A stretch of DNA of 64,000 bases from Rhizomicrobium sp040255825 (GTDB taxonomy: Bacteria; Pseudomonadota; Alphaproteobacteria; Micropepsales; Micropepsaceae), in NCBI GenBank assembly GCA_040255825.1, contig JBDZVS010000007.1, positions 1 to 64,000 of the forward strand, read 5' to 3'. The position numbers and the translations under genes were made by a program. This document shows positions 24,632 through 32,463 of this stretch, piece after piece; the stretch's first letter is position 1, and every line of letters starts with the position of its first letter. The notes below the pieces were generated by a model. The model saw only the letters and a program-made list of their open reading frames with translations, was not told the origin of the DNA and searched no databases.

Positions 24632-25315
24632 CTAGCCAAATACCTTCCCGAATGACTGGCGCAGCGCCAGATCGACATCGGCCATCGTCGCGGCCACGCC
24701 CAGATCGGCCAGGCTGGTCACGCCATGGCCACTGATCCCGCATGGCACGATGCCGGAGAAATGCGACAGGTCGGGCGCGACGTTCAGCGCCACGCCGTGA
24801 AACGTCACCCAGCGCTTGATGCGGACGCCCAGCGCGGCGATCTTGTCTTCCCGCATGTCGGCGGAAGATCGCCCGCGCCGGACCCAGATGCCCACGCGGC
24901 CTTCGCGCCGCTCGCCCCTGACGTCGAAAAGGGCAAGGGCCTCGATCAGCCATTGCTCCAGGTCGTGGACATAGACACGCACATCGGGCTTGCGCCGCTT
25001 GAGGTCCAGCATCACGTAGCCCACCCGCTGGCCCGGCCCATGATACGTGAACTGCCCGCCGCGACCGGTGCGGTAAACCGGGAACCGCGCGTCCAGAAGA
25101 TCAGCATCCCTGGCGCTGGTGCCGGCGGTATAGACAGGCGGATGCTCGAGTAGCCAGACCAGTTCGTCCGCCCGGCCCTCGGCGATGGCCGCGGCCCTTG
25201 CCTCCATCCTGGCGACCGCCGCGGGATAGGCCACCGGCAGGTCGTCCACCTGCCATTCCACCCGGGTTCTTACCGTAGCGTCCAAGTTAAGCCTTCCGAA
25301 ACCATGATCGGCCAC
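24632..25315 (-). CDS. lipB: Lipoyl(octanoyl) transferase LipB
   Basis: LipB moves octanoyl groups from acyl carrier protein to lipoyl domains of 2-oxoacid dehydrogenases. The 227-residue product starts at GTG 25315 and has RGGQFTYHGPGQRVGY (about 85-100), the catalytic lysine K158 (EDKIAALGVRI) and cysteine C192 (GIVPCGISGHGVTSL). Length is typical. It is divergent from the FliN-like gene, 32 bases apart. Confidence 0.96.
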   Translation of the reverse strand: MADHGFGRLNLDATVRTRVEWQVDDLPVAYPAAVARMEARAAAIAEGRADELVWLLEHPPVYTAGTSARDADLLDARFPVYRTGRGGQFTYHGPGQRVGYVMLDLKRRKPDVRVYVHDLEQWLIEALALFDVRGERREGRVGIWVRRGRSSADMREDKIAALGVRIKRWVTFHGVALNVAPDLSHFSGIVPCGISGHGVTSLADLGVAATMADVDLALRQSFGKVFG

Positions 25316-25347
25316 CCTGCCGGTCCGGTACTCTAGGGGCTCGGTGC

Positions 25348-25584
25348 ATGGCTTCCAATGTCGATAATGTCAAAGTGGAGATCTCGGTAGTCCTGGGCCG
25401 CTCGGTGATTCCCATGCACCAGCTCCTGCGCATGGGCCGGGGCGCCGTGATCGAGCTGGATTCCCACCAGGATGATCCTGTCCTGGTCCTGGCCAATGAC
25501 AAGCCGGTGGCCAGGGGGGAAATCCAGATCAAGGGTGATAAGATTGCGGTTTCCGTGGTCGATCTGCTGCGGAACTACGAATAA
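25348..25584 (+). CDS. FliN/SpoA-domain protein, isolated
   Basis: The 78-residue product is essentially a single SpoA domain: VEISVVLGRSVIPMHQLLRMGRGAVIELD, then PVLVLANDKPVARGEIQIKGDKIAVSVVDLL. This matches the C-terminal domain of flagellar motor-switch protein FliN and of type III secretion C-ring proteins. The N-terminal region normally found in FliN is missing. No flagellar or secretion gene lies in this 64-kb window; its neighbours are lipB and the siroheme gene. It may be a dispersed fliN or a remnant with another role. Confidence 0.8.
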   Translation: MASNVDNVKVEISVVLGRSVIPMHQLLRMGRGAVIELDSHQDDPVLVLANDKPVARGEIQIKGDKIAVSVVDLLRNYE

Positions 25585-25677
25585 TACATAATCGTATCGT
25601 AGAATATTTTATTCCCCACCTGTTTCTTGCATTTTAGAGCGCGACAGCATACCTCTCCGGGACGTCCAGAGGCCCTC

Positions 25678-26193
25678 ATGCTTCCGCTTGTCCTGAACCC
25701 CCAGCATGTCCGTGCCGGCCTGATCGGCAGCGGCGCCGCGCGCGACCGCCGGGCTGCGCTGCTGGCCGAGGCGGGGGTAGAGGCGGTCCTGCTGCCGGAG
25801 GATATCCCCAATACCGCTCTGGACGCTGCCTTGGCGCCTTTAACGGTGCTGTTCGTGGCCGGGCTTGGGGAAGGCCGATCCCGCCTCCTGGCAAGCCGCG
25901 CCCGGGCGCTGGGTGCGCTGGTCAATGTCGAGGACATGCCGGCTCTCTGCGATTTCCATGTTCCCGCTCTGGTGCGGCGGGGCGACCTGCTGCTGACCGT
26001 CTCCACCGGCGGCCGGGCGCCGGGCCTGGCGCGCGTGTTGCGCGAGCGGCTGGCGGAACAGTTCGGACCGGAATGGACCGGCCGGCTGGAGGAATTGGCC
26101 CACCAGCGCGCCAGGTGGCGTTCAGAGGGCCTCTCTACCGGACAGGTCTCGGGGAATATACGCGAAATGCTTGCGCGGACGGGGTGGCTATGA
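25678..26193 (+). CDS. Siroheme synthase N-terminal domain protein (precorrin-2 dehydrogenase)
   Basis: The 171-residue product matches the CysG-B/Met8 domain that oxidises precorrin-2 and may insert iron to make siroheme. It has a Rossmann start (AGLIGSGAARDRRAALLAEAG) and the family block NVEDMPALCDFHVPALVRRGDLLLTVST, quoted here in part. There is no methyltransferase (CysG-A/CobA) domain. ATG 25678 is chosen because upstream codons lack homology. The stop overlaps the cysH start by 4 bases, so the product feeds sulfur assimilation. Confidence 0.85.
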   Translation: MLPLVLNPQHVRAGLIGSGAARDRRAALLAEAGVEAVLLPEDIPNTALDAALAPLTVLFVAGLGEGRSRLLASRARALGALVNVEDMPALCDFHVPALVRRGDLLLTVSTGGRAPGLARVLRERLAEQFGPEWTGRLEELAHQRARWRSEGLSTGQVSGNIREMLARTGWL

Positions 26194-26978
26194 GTTCCGC
26201 CAGCAAGGTTACCGTGATCGATGCCGCGCGCGGAGTGATGCCGCGGGCCTTCGACCGTCCAGGCGCGGGCCCCGATGCCCAGCAGCGCATCCATCTGGCG
26301 GCGCTGGCGGAAAAGGCCGCGCAAATGCGCGCCGAGGAGATCGTGGAGCTGGCCCTGACCGGCGAGATGGCCGGCCGCACGGCCGTGGTGTCTTCCTTCG
26401 GGGCCGAATCGGCGGTTCTGCTGCACATGGTGGCGGGGGTCGATCCGGCCACACCGATCCTCTTTCTCAATACGGGTAAGCTGTTCGGCGAGACGCTGCG
26501 TTACCGCGACCGGCTTCAGGACGCCCTGGGTCTGGGCGATGTCCGTTCGCTATCTCCGTCGCTGGAGGCGCGCCAGGCGACCGATCCGGACGGCACCCTG
26601 TGGTCGCGCGACACGGACGCCTGCTGCAATCTTCGCAAGGTCGTGCCCCTGAATCGCGCGCTTGCGCCCTTCGCCGCCCAGATCACGGGCCGCAAGCGTT
26701 TCCAGACACGCGAGCGCGCCAGCATGCAGCCGGTGGAATTCCATGAAGGCCGCTTTCGGTTCAACCCATTGTGGCAATGGAACCTGGAGCAGTTGGAAGC
26801 CTATATGGAAGCGCACAAGCTGCCCCGCCACCCGCTGGTGGAAGATGGCTATCCATCGATCGGCTGCATGCCCTGCACCCGCCGCGTCCAGGCGGGGGAG
26901 GACTATCGCGCCGGCCGCTGGGCGGGCCTGGACAAGGACGAGTGCGGAATCCACCTCACTGACGGCGGCGGCATCTGA
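26190..26978 (+). CDS. cysH: Assimilatory APS (or PAPS) reductase, iron-sulfur type
   Basis: CysH reduces adenylyl sulfate to sulfite. From ATG 26190 the 262-residue product has the PP-loop-like SSFGAESAVLLHM, a CC pair in DTDACCNLRKVVPL, CxxC in IGCMPCTRR, and the C-terminal ECGIH. The CC plus CxxC set is the [4Fe-4S] ligand pattern of APS-type reductases and ECGIH carries the catalytic cysteine. The gene is coupled to the siroheme gene by ATGA. The sulfite reductase gene cysI, often between these two, is absent here. Confidence 0.93.
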   Translation: MSSASKVTVIDAARGVMPRAFDRPGAGPDAQQRIHLAALAEKAAQMRAEEIVELALTGEMAGRTAVVSSFGAESAVLLHMVAGVDPATPILFLNTGKLFGETLRYRDRLQDALGLGDVRSLSPSLEARQATDPDGTLWSRDTDACCNLRKVVPLNRALAPFAAQITGRKRFQTRERASMQPVEFHEGRFRFNPLWQWNLEQLEAYMEAHKLPRHPLVEDGYPSIGCMPCTRRVQAGEDYRAGRWAGLDKDECGIHLTDGGGI

Positions 26979-27010
26979 ACGCGCTCCCCTTCGGATGCGT
27001 CCATGCTGAA

Positions 27011-27094
27011 TGGTGCGGTCAAGAAGACTCGAACTTCCACGGGTTGCCCCACTAGCACCTCAAGCTAGCGCGTCTACCGTTCCGCCATGACCGC
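27011..27094 (-). tRNA. tRNA-Leu (anticodon GAG)
   Basis: Read from 27094 on the minus strand, the acceptor strands GCGGTCA and TGACCGC pair perfectly, followed by discriminator A and an encoded CCA (27011-27013). The anticodon arm is CTAGC-TTGAGGT-GCTAG, giving anticodon GAG for CUC/CUU leucine codons. A long variable arm (about TGGGGCAACCCG) and GTTCGAGTC in the T-loop region fit the class II tRNA-Leu shape. Confidence 0.95.
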
Positions 27095-27150
27095 ACGTTC
27101 AGGAAGGGATTTTCCCGGTAGGCCGGGGGGTTTAGCAACCCCGCTGCGGC

Positions 27151-27187
27151 AAGACAAGAGCCGGCCCGCGCGGATGCACGGGCCGGC
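27151..27187 (-). terminator. Probable terminator of the secreted 98-residue protein gene
   Basis: On the minus strand GCCGGCCCG (27187-27179) pairs perfectly with CGGGCCGGC (27168-27160) around a 10-base loop and is followed by TCTTGTCTT. The stem is strong, but the T-rich part is interrupted. Confidence 0.65.
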
Positions 27188-27208
27188 GTTGTTCGAGGGT
27201 GCTGTGGA

Positions 27209-27505
27209 CTACTGCGCCTGGTTCGAGCTGCTGCCGGAACTGTTCGTGGTGGTCGTTGCCGCGGCCGTGCTGGTGGTCTGGGGTGCGGCTTGCGGAGCGG
27301 CCTTGGCTGCCTGCTGTGCCTTCAGCTCTTCCTGATACTGCCTGTCGGCTTCGGCCTGGGCCTTGCGCATCGCAGCGGCCTGGGCTCTGCGGGCGGCATC
27401 AGCTTCAGCCTGGGCCTGGTAGCGGTTCTGGGCGAATGCCGGCAGGCTGCTGCCGCCAACCATGGTGAAAATTAAAGCCACGCATATCTTACGACTGACG
27501 TTCAT
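27209..27505 (-). CDS. Secreted Gln/Ala-rich small protein
   Basis: From ATG 27505, with GGGGGAGGA upstream, the product is 98 residues. A signal peptide (about 1-25, ending LPAFA) precedes an amphipathic, probably coiled-coil region rich in Q, A, E and R (QAQAEADAARRAQAAAMRK) and a low-complexity T/S/A tail. No family is recognised. The composition suggests a periplasmic helical protein; no enzymatic motif is seen. Confidence 0.7.
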   Translation of the reverse strand: MNVSRKICVALIFTMVGGSSLPAFAQNRYQAQAEADAARRAQAAAMRKAQAEADRQYQEELKAQQAAKAAPQAAPQTTSTAAATTTTNSSGSSSNQAQ

Positions 27506-27610
27506 TTTCCTCCCCCTGTTGATCGTGACCGGAAGCGCTCCAGTGGGCTTCGCCCATCGCCGCCGATCTTCCGATTGTGTTTCCGGCTCCGCCCGGATAT
27601 TGCGCTCCTC

Positions 27611-28042
27611 ATGGCACTTCACTTGATCAAGCTGTGCGTGGGATGCGACAGCATCGCCGAGCTTGCCGACTGGCAAAGTTTGCGCCTGAAACAACTGCGC
27701 GCCAAGGGAAAACAACCGGAACTGATCCACATTACGCGGATGACACCGAAAAGACGGGCGGAAGTGTTGGACGGCGGTTCTCTTTATTGGGTGATAAAGG
27801 GGTATATCGCGGCGCGGCAGAGGCTGTTGGACTTCCGCGAGGTCAAGAAGAATGGCATTCCGCATTGCGGGCTGGTCTATGACAAGGCGTTGATTCCCGT
27901 CAGTCCGCGCCCGCGCCGGCCCTTCCAGGGCTGGCGCTATCTGGAACCGGCCGATACTCCGCCGGACCTAGCGCGCAGCAAGGCTCCCAAGGGGTTGCCC
28001 GAACACCTGCAGCGCGAACTGGCGGCATTAGGATTGCTGTAA
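27611..28042 (+). CDS. DUF1489 family protein
   Basis: From ATG 27611 the product is 143 residues, the usual DUF1489 length, starting MALHLIKLCVGCDSIAEL. It contains the conserved RMTPKRRAEVLDGGSLYWVIKG and the LRFQGWRYLE-like PFQGWRYLEP near the C-terminus. DUF1489 is an alphaproteobacterial family without a known function; the conserved W-R-Y motif hints at RNA or protein binding, but that is a guess. It stands alone in front of a membrane protein gene. Confidence 0.85.
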   Translation: MALHLIKLCVGCDSIAELADWQSLRLKQLRAKGKQPELIHITRMTPKRRAEVLDGGSLYWVIKGYIAARQRLLDFREVKKNGIPHCGLVYDKALIPVSPRPRRPFQGWRYLEPADTPPDLARSKAPKGLPEHLQRELAALGLL

Positions 28043-28065
28043 AGCCGGCCGGCTTAGGCTGGCGC

Positions 28066-29742
28066 ATGGCGCGTGTCTTCCCGTCCTTGCGCATCGCGAC
28101 CCCCGCCATGCTCGCCATGGTGGCCGGGGCCATATTCGCACCGGCGGCGCTGTGGCTGGGGCAGGGCGATGCCCTGCTGGATACCGACAGCGCCATGCGG
28201 CTGGTCGAGGTGCGCGACCTGCTCGCCGGCCAGCCCTGGTTCGACATGACGCAAAGGCGCATGAACGTGCCCGACGGCCTGGTGATGCACTGGTCACGCC
28301 TGGTAGACGCTCCGCTGGCGTTGCTGGTCCGGCTGAGCGGTTCGGAAAGCTTCGCGATGGCGGCATGGCCACTGCTGCTGTTCGCAGGGCTGGCCTTCGT
28401 GATCGCGCGTCTCGCGCTGGCCTTGGGCGGACGCGCCGCCATGCTGGTGTCGATGCCGCTGCTGCTTTTGTGCGCGGCGCTTTTCGGCACCTTCGCGCCG
28501 GGCAATATCGACCATCATGGCCTGGAGCTGGTGCTCGCTTCGGTGGCACTGCTGGGACTTGTCGAGCAGCGCCCGCGTCTGGCCGCCATCGCCGTCGCGC
28601 TGGCGTTGGGTGTGGCCTTGGAAAGTCTGCCCTACGCCCTGGTGGCAATCCTCCTGGCGGCGCTATGGCTGCGCGATGCGCCGGGATTGGCCTTCGATTT
28701 CGGCATGACGCTGGCGCTGGCGGGAGCGGCAATTTTCCTCGCCGTTGTCGGGCCCGGCGCTGCGCCGGTCTGCGATTCTTACAGCGGATTCCATGCCATG
28801 TTGCTGGCGGGGGGCGGAGCAGGCCTGGCGGTGCTGGGCCGCCTTCCAGCGCAGCAGCTCCGGCTCGCGGCCCTTTTGCCGCTTGCGGTCCTGCTGGCGG
28901 GCGCGGCGATGCTGGTCAATCCGGCGTGCTTCGGCGGGCCCTATGCCGGCATGGATGCGCGCCTGGGCCCGATCTTCCTGGCACGGATCAATGAGGCGAG
29001 GCCCATCTGGGAATTCGCGCGCATGGCACCCAGCGAAGCGGTGGCCGGCTATGGTTATGGCCTGTTCGCCCTGCTGATGACGTTCAAGGCGCCCCCCGCC
29101 CGCGCCAGGACCATAGTGCAGGTCTTCGCGCTGGCCGCCCTGGCGGTGGCGACGGTCCAGGTGCGTGCGGTGCCGTTCGCCATTGTCTTTGCCCTGCCGG
29201 GCCTGGCTGCCGCGCTGGCGAATATGACGCGTACCGCCACGGGCCGGCGCCTGCCGCTGATGGCGGTCGCCATTCTGCTTTCCGGTGACACAAGCTTTGC
29301 CTTCGCCGGCGCGGCGCTCGAAGGGCCGACACACCTTCAGCGCCGTGTGGCCGATTTTCGCCGCCAGCAGGATTGCGCTTCGGCATCGGCGATCGGCTTG
29401 TTGAACGGTCGCCTTTCCGGGCGTGTGGCCGCCTTCGTCGATCAGGGCCCCGCGATCCTTGCGCGTACCGGCGATAGTGTGCTCGCCGGGCCTTATCACC
29501 GCGATGCGGCGGGGATTCTGGACACGTATGCGCTGTTTGCGGGTCCCGATCCGCGGGCCGTCATCCGCCGCCGCCGCATCGATTATGTCATGACCTGTTC
29601 TGCCGCGCCCGATTGGAGTTTCTATCGTACCCGCGGATCGATGGGCGGACTGGTGGCCATGTTTGCCGGCGGGCGGATACCGGCCTGGCTGGTTCGACTG
29701 GGGCAGGCGGGCGACGTGACGCTCTACGCGGTCAGGCGATAG
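28066..29742 (+). CDS. Polytopic membrane protein, possibly GT-C/STT3-like glycosyltransferase
   Basis: The 558-residue product has about ten or more hydrophobic segments up to residue 410 and a soluble C-terminal part of about 140 residues. The first external loop has LDTDSAMRLVEVRDLL, a D-x-D placed as in GT-C enzymes, followed by MHWSRLVDAP. A later GNIDHHGLELVLA recalls the histidine-containing segment of oligosaccharyltransferase-like proteins. The C-terminal domain lacks the WWDYG motif of STT3/PglB. A lipid-linked sugar transferase is the best guess. It overlaps convergent panC by 11 bases. Confidence 0.5.
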   Translation: MARVFPSLRIATPAMLAMVAGAIFAPAALWLGQGDALLDTDSAMRLVEVRDLLAGQPWFDMTQRRMNVPDGLVMHWSRLVDAPLALLVRLSGSESFAMAAWPLLLFAGLAFVIARLALALGGRAAMLVSMPLLLLCAALFGTFAPGNIDHHGLELVLASVALLGLVEQRPRLAAIAVALALGVALESLPYALVAILLAALWLRDAPGLAFDFGMTLALAGAAIFLAVVGPGAAPVCDSYSGFHAMLLAGGGAGLAVLGRLPAQQLRLAALLPLAVLLAGAAMLVNPACFGGPYAGMDARLGPIFLARINEARPIWEFARMAPSEAVAGYGYGLFALLMTFKAPPARARTIVQVFALAALAVATVQVRAVPFAIVFALPGLAAALANMTRTATGRRLPLMAVAILLSGDTSFAFAGAALEGPTHLQRRVADFRRQQDCASASAIGLLNGRLSGRVAAFVDQGPAILARTGDSVLAGPYHRDAAGILDTYALFAGPDPRAVIRRRRIDYVMTCSAAPDWSFYRTRGSMGGLVAMFAGGRIPAWLVRLGQAGDVTLYAVRR

Positions 29743-30577
29743 GCATATTGTCGATCAGCCGGGTGCGGCCCAGATGCGCCGCGGCCAGCACCCGCGCTGG
29801 GCGGTCCAGCACGTCGATCATCGCCAATGTTTCGGCGTCGCGAATGGCGACATAATCCACCTTGCCGAATCCCGCCTCCAGCAACGCTCTGACACCGCGC
29901 TGCTCCACCGCGCGCAGGTCGTTATTGCCTTTTCCGGCCCCAGCCTGTGCGCTTACCTCCCGCAAAACCGCGTTGAGCTTCGGCGCCACATTCCGTTCCT
30001 GCGCCGTCAGGTAGGCATTGCGCGAGGACAGCGCCAGGCCGTCCGCCTCGCGCAGGGTCGGCGCGCCGATGATGTGTGTGGGAATGTCCAGGTCGGCAAC
30101 CAGGCGTTTCACCACCAGCAGTTGCTGATAATCCTTTTCTCCAAATATGGCGACGTCCGGCATCGCCGCCAGTAGCAGCTTGGCGACCACGGTGGCGACG
30201 CCGGCAAAAAAATGCGGCCGGAAATCGCTTTCCAGTCCAGCCGCTGGTCCGCCCACCGTGACGGTCGTGGCGAAGCCCCCGGGATACATGTCTGCGGCGC
30301 CCGGCGCGAAGACGATGTCGGCCTTGCCGTTGAGCTTGGCCATGTCAGCGTCCAGGGCACGGGGGTAAGCGGCAAAATCCTCATGCGGCGCGAACTGGGT
30401 GGGATTGACGAAGACCGATACAACGACGTGCGGGGCGTGCCGCGCCGCTTCCGCCGCCAGCGAGAGATGGCCCTCATGCAGGGCGCCCATCGTAGGCACC
30501 ATGGCGATGGAAGCATCGCGCCAAGGCTTCAACGCCTCGCGCAGTTCCGCCACGGTGGTGACCAGGCGCAAGGTCAT
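29732..30577 (-). CDS. panC: Pantothenate synthetase
   Basis: PanC joins pantoate and beta-alanine using ATP. The 281-residue product has VPTMGALHEGHLSL (the HxGH nucleotide-binding motif), VSVFVNPTQFAPHEDF, FGEKDYQQLLVVKRLV and the KMSKS-like LSSRNAYL, all in the expected order. Length is normal. The 3-prime end overlaps the convergent membrane protein gene. It is probably transcribed with the upstream carboxypeptidase gene, 18 bases away. Confidence 0.97.
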   Translation of the reverse strand: MTLRLVTTVAELREALKPWRDASIAMVPTMGALHEGHLSLAAEAARHAPHVVVSVFVNPTQFAPHEDFAAYPRALDADMAKLNGKADIVFAPGAADMYPGGFATTVTVGGPAAGLESDFRPHFFAGVATVVAKLLLAAMPDVAIFGEKDYQQLLVVKRLVADLDIPTHIIGAPTLREADGLALSSRNAYLTAQERNVAPKLNAVLREVSAQAGAGKGNNDLRAVEQRGVRALLEAGFGKVDYVAIRDAETLAMIDVLDRPARVLAAAHLGRTRLIDNMPIA

Positions 30578-30595
30578 GGAGGGATCATTTGCGGA

Positions 30596-32206
30596 TCAGC
30601 GGGCCTGGACTGCCGCGAAACAGGTTTGCCCCCGCTGAGTCAGCCGGCTGCACACGTCTCGCGCTTCCTGCTCCGCGAACAGACCAAAGCGTGCCCGATA
30701 GAGCGTATGGCCGTTCGAGGACCGCACCGGATCGATGATCCGCGTAGCGCGGGCCAGTACGTCGTGAGCCTTGTCGGCATAGCTGGCAAGCTGGGCATTG
30801 GCCAATGCGCGATCGGCATAGGCGCCGATCTGAATCGTCCAGTTCTTCCCCGGTTGGGGCGCGGGGGAATCGACATCGCCTTCGCCAAGACTGTCCTTCA
30901 CGCCTTTGAGGCTGGGACGCATCCGGGGAACCGGCACATTGGATGCAACGCGCGTCGGTTCGGCCACGGCATCCGGTCGAGAAGCGGACGGCCGGGGCGA
31001 AGGACGAACGGCCGGCACCAGCGCGGCCTGTCCGGCTGCGAGGCGGATAGGCTTGGCCGGCACCGCGCTTGCCACGGCCGCCACTTCGGCAATGGCAGGC
31101 TTCGGTGCCGGACGGGGCACCGGCATCTCATCGGGCGCGCGGGCGTTTTCAGCCGCATCTTCATCCTCGGCCTGAATGATGGCGGGAATTGCGGATAGTT
31201 TCTGAAACCGGCTGCGCGGTGAAGGCTGCGAGAGGCTGGCCATCACCGGGCCGGCGGTTTCGCCCTTGTGCCACGGCACATTGACCTGAGCCACCATTGT
31301 TGGATTGGCGGCGATCCGCGTGAACGTCTGGTCCAACAGACGTTCCATCTCCGCATCCCGGCGCGCGGCGGTGCGCCCACCCATCACCACTGCGATCAGG
31401 TGGGTCTTGCCCCGCACCACCGAGGATACCAGGTTGAAGCCACTGGCCCCCGTAAAGCCGGTCTTGATGCCGTCGGCGCCCTCGTACCGGCCGATGAGGT
31501 TGTCATGGGTGGGATACCATGTGCCCTTGTAGGTAAAGCCGGGCAGCGCGAAATAGGCGAAATACTCCGGGAAATCATACGCCAGGTGACGGGCCATGAT
31601 GGCCAGATCCGACGCTGTGGTGATCTGTAGCGGGTCGGGAAGGCCCGAAGCATTGTGGTAATTGGTTTCCTTCATGCCCAACTGACGGGCGCGCTCGGTC
31701 ATCATTACCGCGAAATGGGATTCGGTTCCGCCCAGCGCTTCGGCGATGACGGCTGCGACATCATTGGCGGAACGGATCACGATGGCGCGGATTGCGGTAT
31801 CGACAGTGATGGTCTGGCCGGGGCGCAGATACAGTTTGGTCGGTTTCTGAAGGGAAGCATGGCGGCTGACCGGCAAGGGCGTGTCCATCGTCAATTTGCC
31901 GTGCTTGAGCGCATCGAACAGCAGATAAAGCGTCATCATCTTGGTCAGGGAAGCCGGATGACGTTCCGCCGTTTCGTTGCGGGCATAAAGGACCTTGCCC
32001 GTCGCCCCGTCGATCACCAGCGCGGCATCCTTGGCCGGGTCGGTGGCGCTGATCGGAGCTCTGTGGTGGGAATTATGGTGAACGGCGTGCTTGCGCGCGA
32101 GGGCAGGTAGCGTTCCCAGGGGGAGAAAGAGGCCCAGCGCCAGGCACAGGACAAGCGCTTGCTTTCCCCGTGACAGCAGCCTCACTCCGGAATACGGCGC
32201 ACCCAT
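30596..32206 (-). CDS. D-alanyl-D-alanine carboxypeptidase with C-terminal SPOR domain
   Basis: A DacA/DacC-type penicillin-binding protein that trims peptidoglycan stem peptides. From ATG 32206 the 536-residue product has a signal/anchor (about 16-37) and the serine-enzyme motifs S86-L-T-K89, S146-A-N148 and K248-T-G250. A proline-rich linker (about 340-460) leads to a SPOR domain (about 465-535, starting NWTIQIGAYADRALANAQL), which binds denuded septal peptidoglycan. The fusion points to action at the division site. An upstream frame extension lacks homology. Confidence 0.93.
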   Translation of the reverse strand: MGAPYSGVRLLSRGKQALVLCLALGLFLPLGTLPALARKHAVHHNSHHRAPISATDPAKDAALVIDGATGKVLYARNETAERHPASLTKMMTLYLLFDALKHGKLTMDTPLPVSRHASLQKPTKLYLRPGQTITVDTAIRAIVIRSANDVAAVIAEALGGTESHFAVMMTERARQLGMKETNYHNASGLPDPLQITTASDLAIMARHLAYDFPEYFAYFALPGFTYKGTWYPTHDNLIGRYEGADGIKTGFTGASGFNLVSSVVRGKTHLIAVVMGGRTAARRDAEMERLLDQTFTRIAANPTMVAQVNVPWHKGETAGPVMASLSQPSPRSRFQKLSAIPAIIQAEDEDAAENARAPDEMPVPRPAPKPAIAEVAAVASAVPAKPIRLAAGQAALVPAVRPSPRPSASRPDAVAEPTRVASNVPVPRMRPSLKGVKDSLGEGDVDSPAPQPGKNWTIQIGAYADRALANAQLASYADKAHDVLARATRIIDPVRSSNGHTLYRARFGLFAEQEARDVCSRLTQRGQTCFAAVQAR

Positions 32207-32293
32207 GTCGCGACAAGACCAAATTGTGACATCTTTCGCAAGCCGGAAACCAGATTCCACTATAAGTTTCGGGCCTTTACGTTCTCCTAAGGC

Positions 32294-32307
32294 ACTTTCG
32301 GGAAAGT
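32294..32307. other. 14-bp dyad between the carboxypeptidase and phasin genes
   Basis: ACTTTC (32294-32299) and GAAAGT (32302-32307) are exact complements around GG. The dyad lies 88 bases before the carboxypeptidase gene start and 63 bases before the phasin promoter. It could be an operator, but nothing identifies the regulator. Confidence 0.3.
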
Positions 32308-32348
32308 TCCCTCCAATAGGATGGAGGCTGATCCGGAATGGAACATGA

Positions 32349-32360
32349 CGCACTGCAACA
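32349..32360. promoter_or_regulatory. Putative PhaR-type operator, upstream copy
   Basis: CGCACTGCAACA shares the 11-mer GCACTGCAACA with the second copy at 32405. The copy lies just upstream of the -35 box of the phasin promoter. TGC/GCA-type elements of this kind precede phasin genes in alphaproteobacteria and are bound by PhaR; assignment here is by similarity and position only. Confidence 0.55.
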
Positions 32361-32369
32361 GAATTGCCC

Positions 32370-32399
32370 TTGACGGAAATGTGGGCTCCCCCATATAGA
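32370..32399 (+). promoter_or_regulatory. Promoter of the phasin gene
   Basis: TTGACG (32370-32375) and TATAGA (32394-32399) are spaced by 18 bases, close to the housekeeping consensus. The expected start near 32406 falls inside the downstream operator copy, so bound repressor would block initiation. Confidence 0.65.
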
Positions 32400-32404
32400 T
32401 CATG

Positions 32405-32417
32405 TTGCACTGCAACA
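32405..32417. promoter_or_regulatory. Putative PhaR-type operator, downstream copy
   Basis: TTGCACTGCAACA contains the perfect palindrome TTGCA-C-TGCAA and repeats 11 bases of the copy at 32350-32360, 57 bases apart. It overlaps the predicted transcription start of the phasin gene. Confidence 0.6.
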
Positions 32418-32463
32418 GGCAGCCGGAAGACCGGTCGTGCCCTCACACTGGAAAGGACATGAC

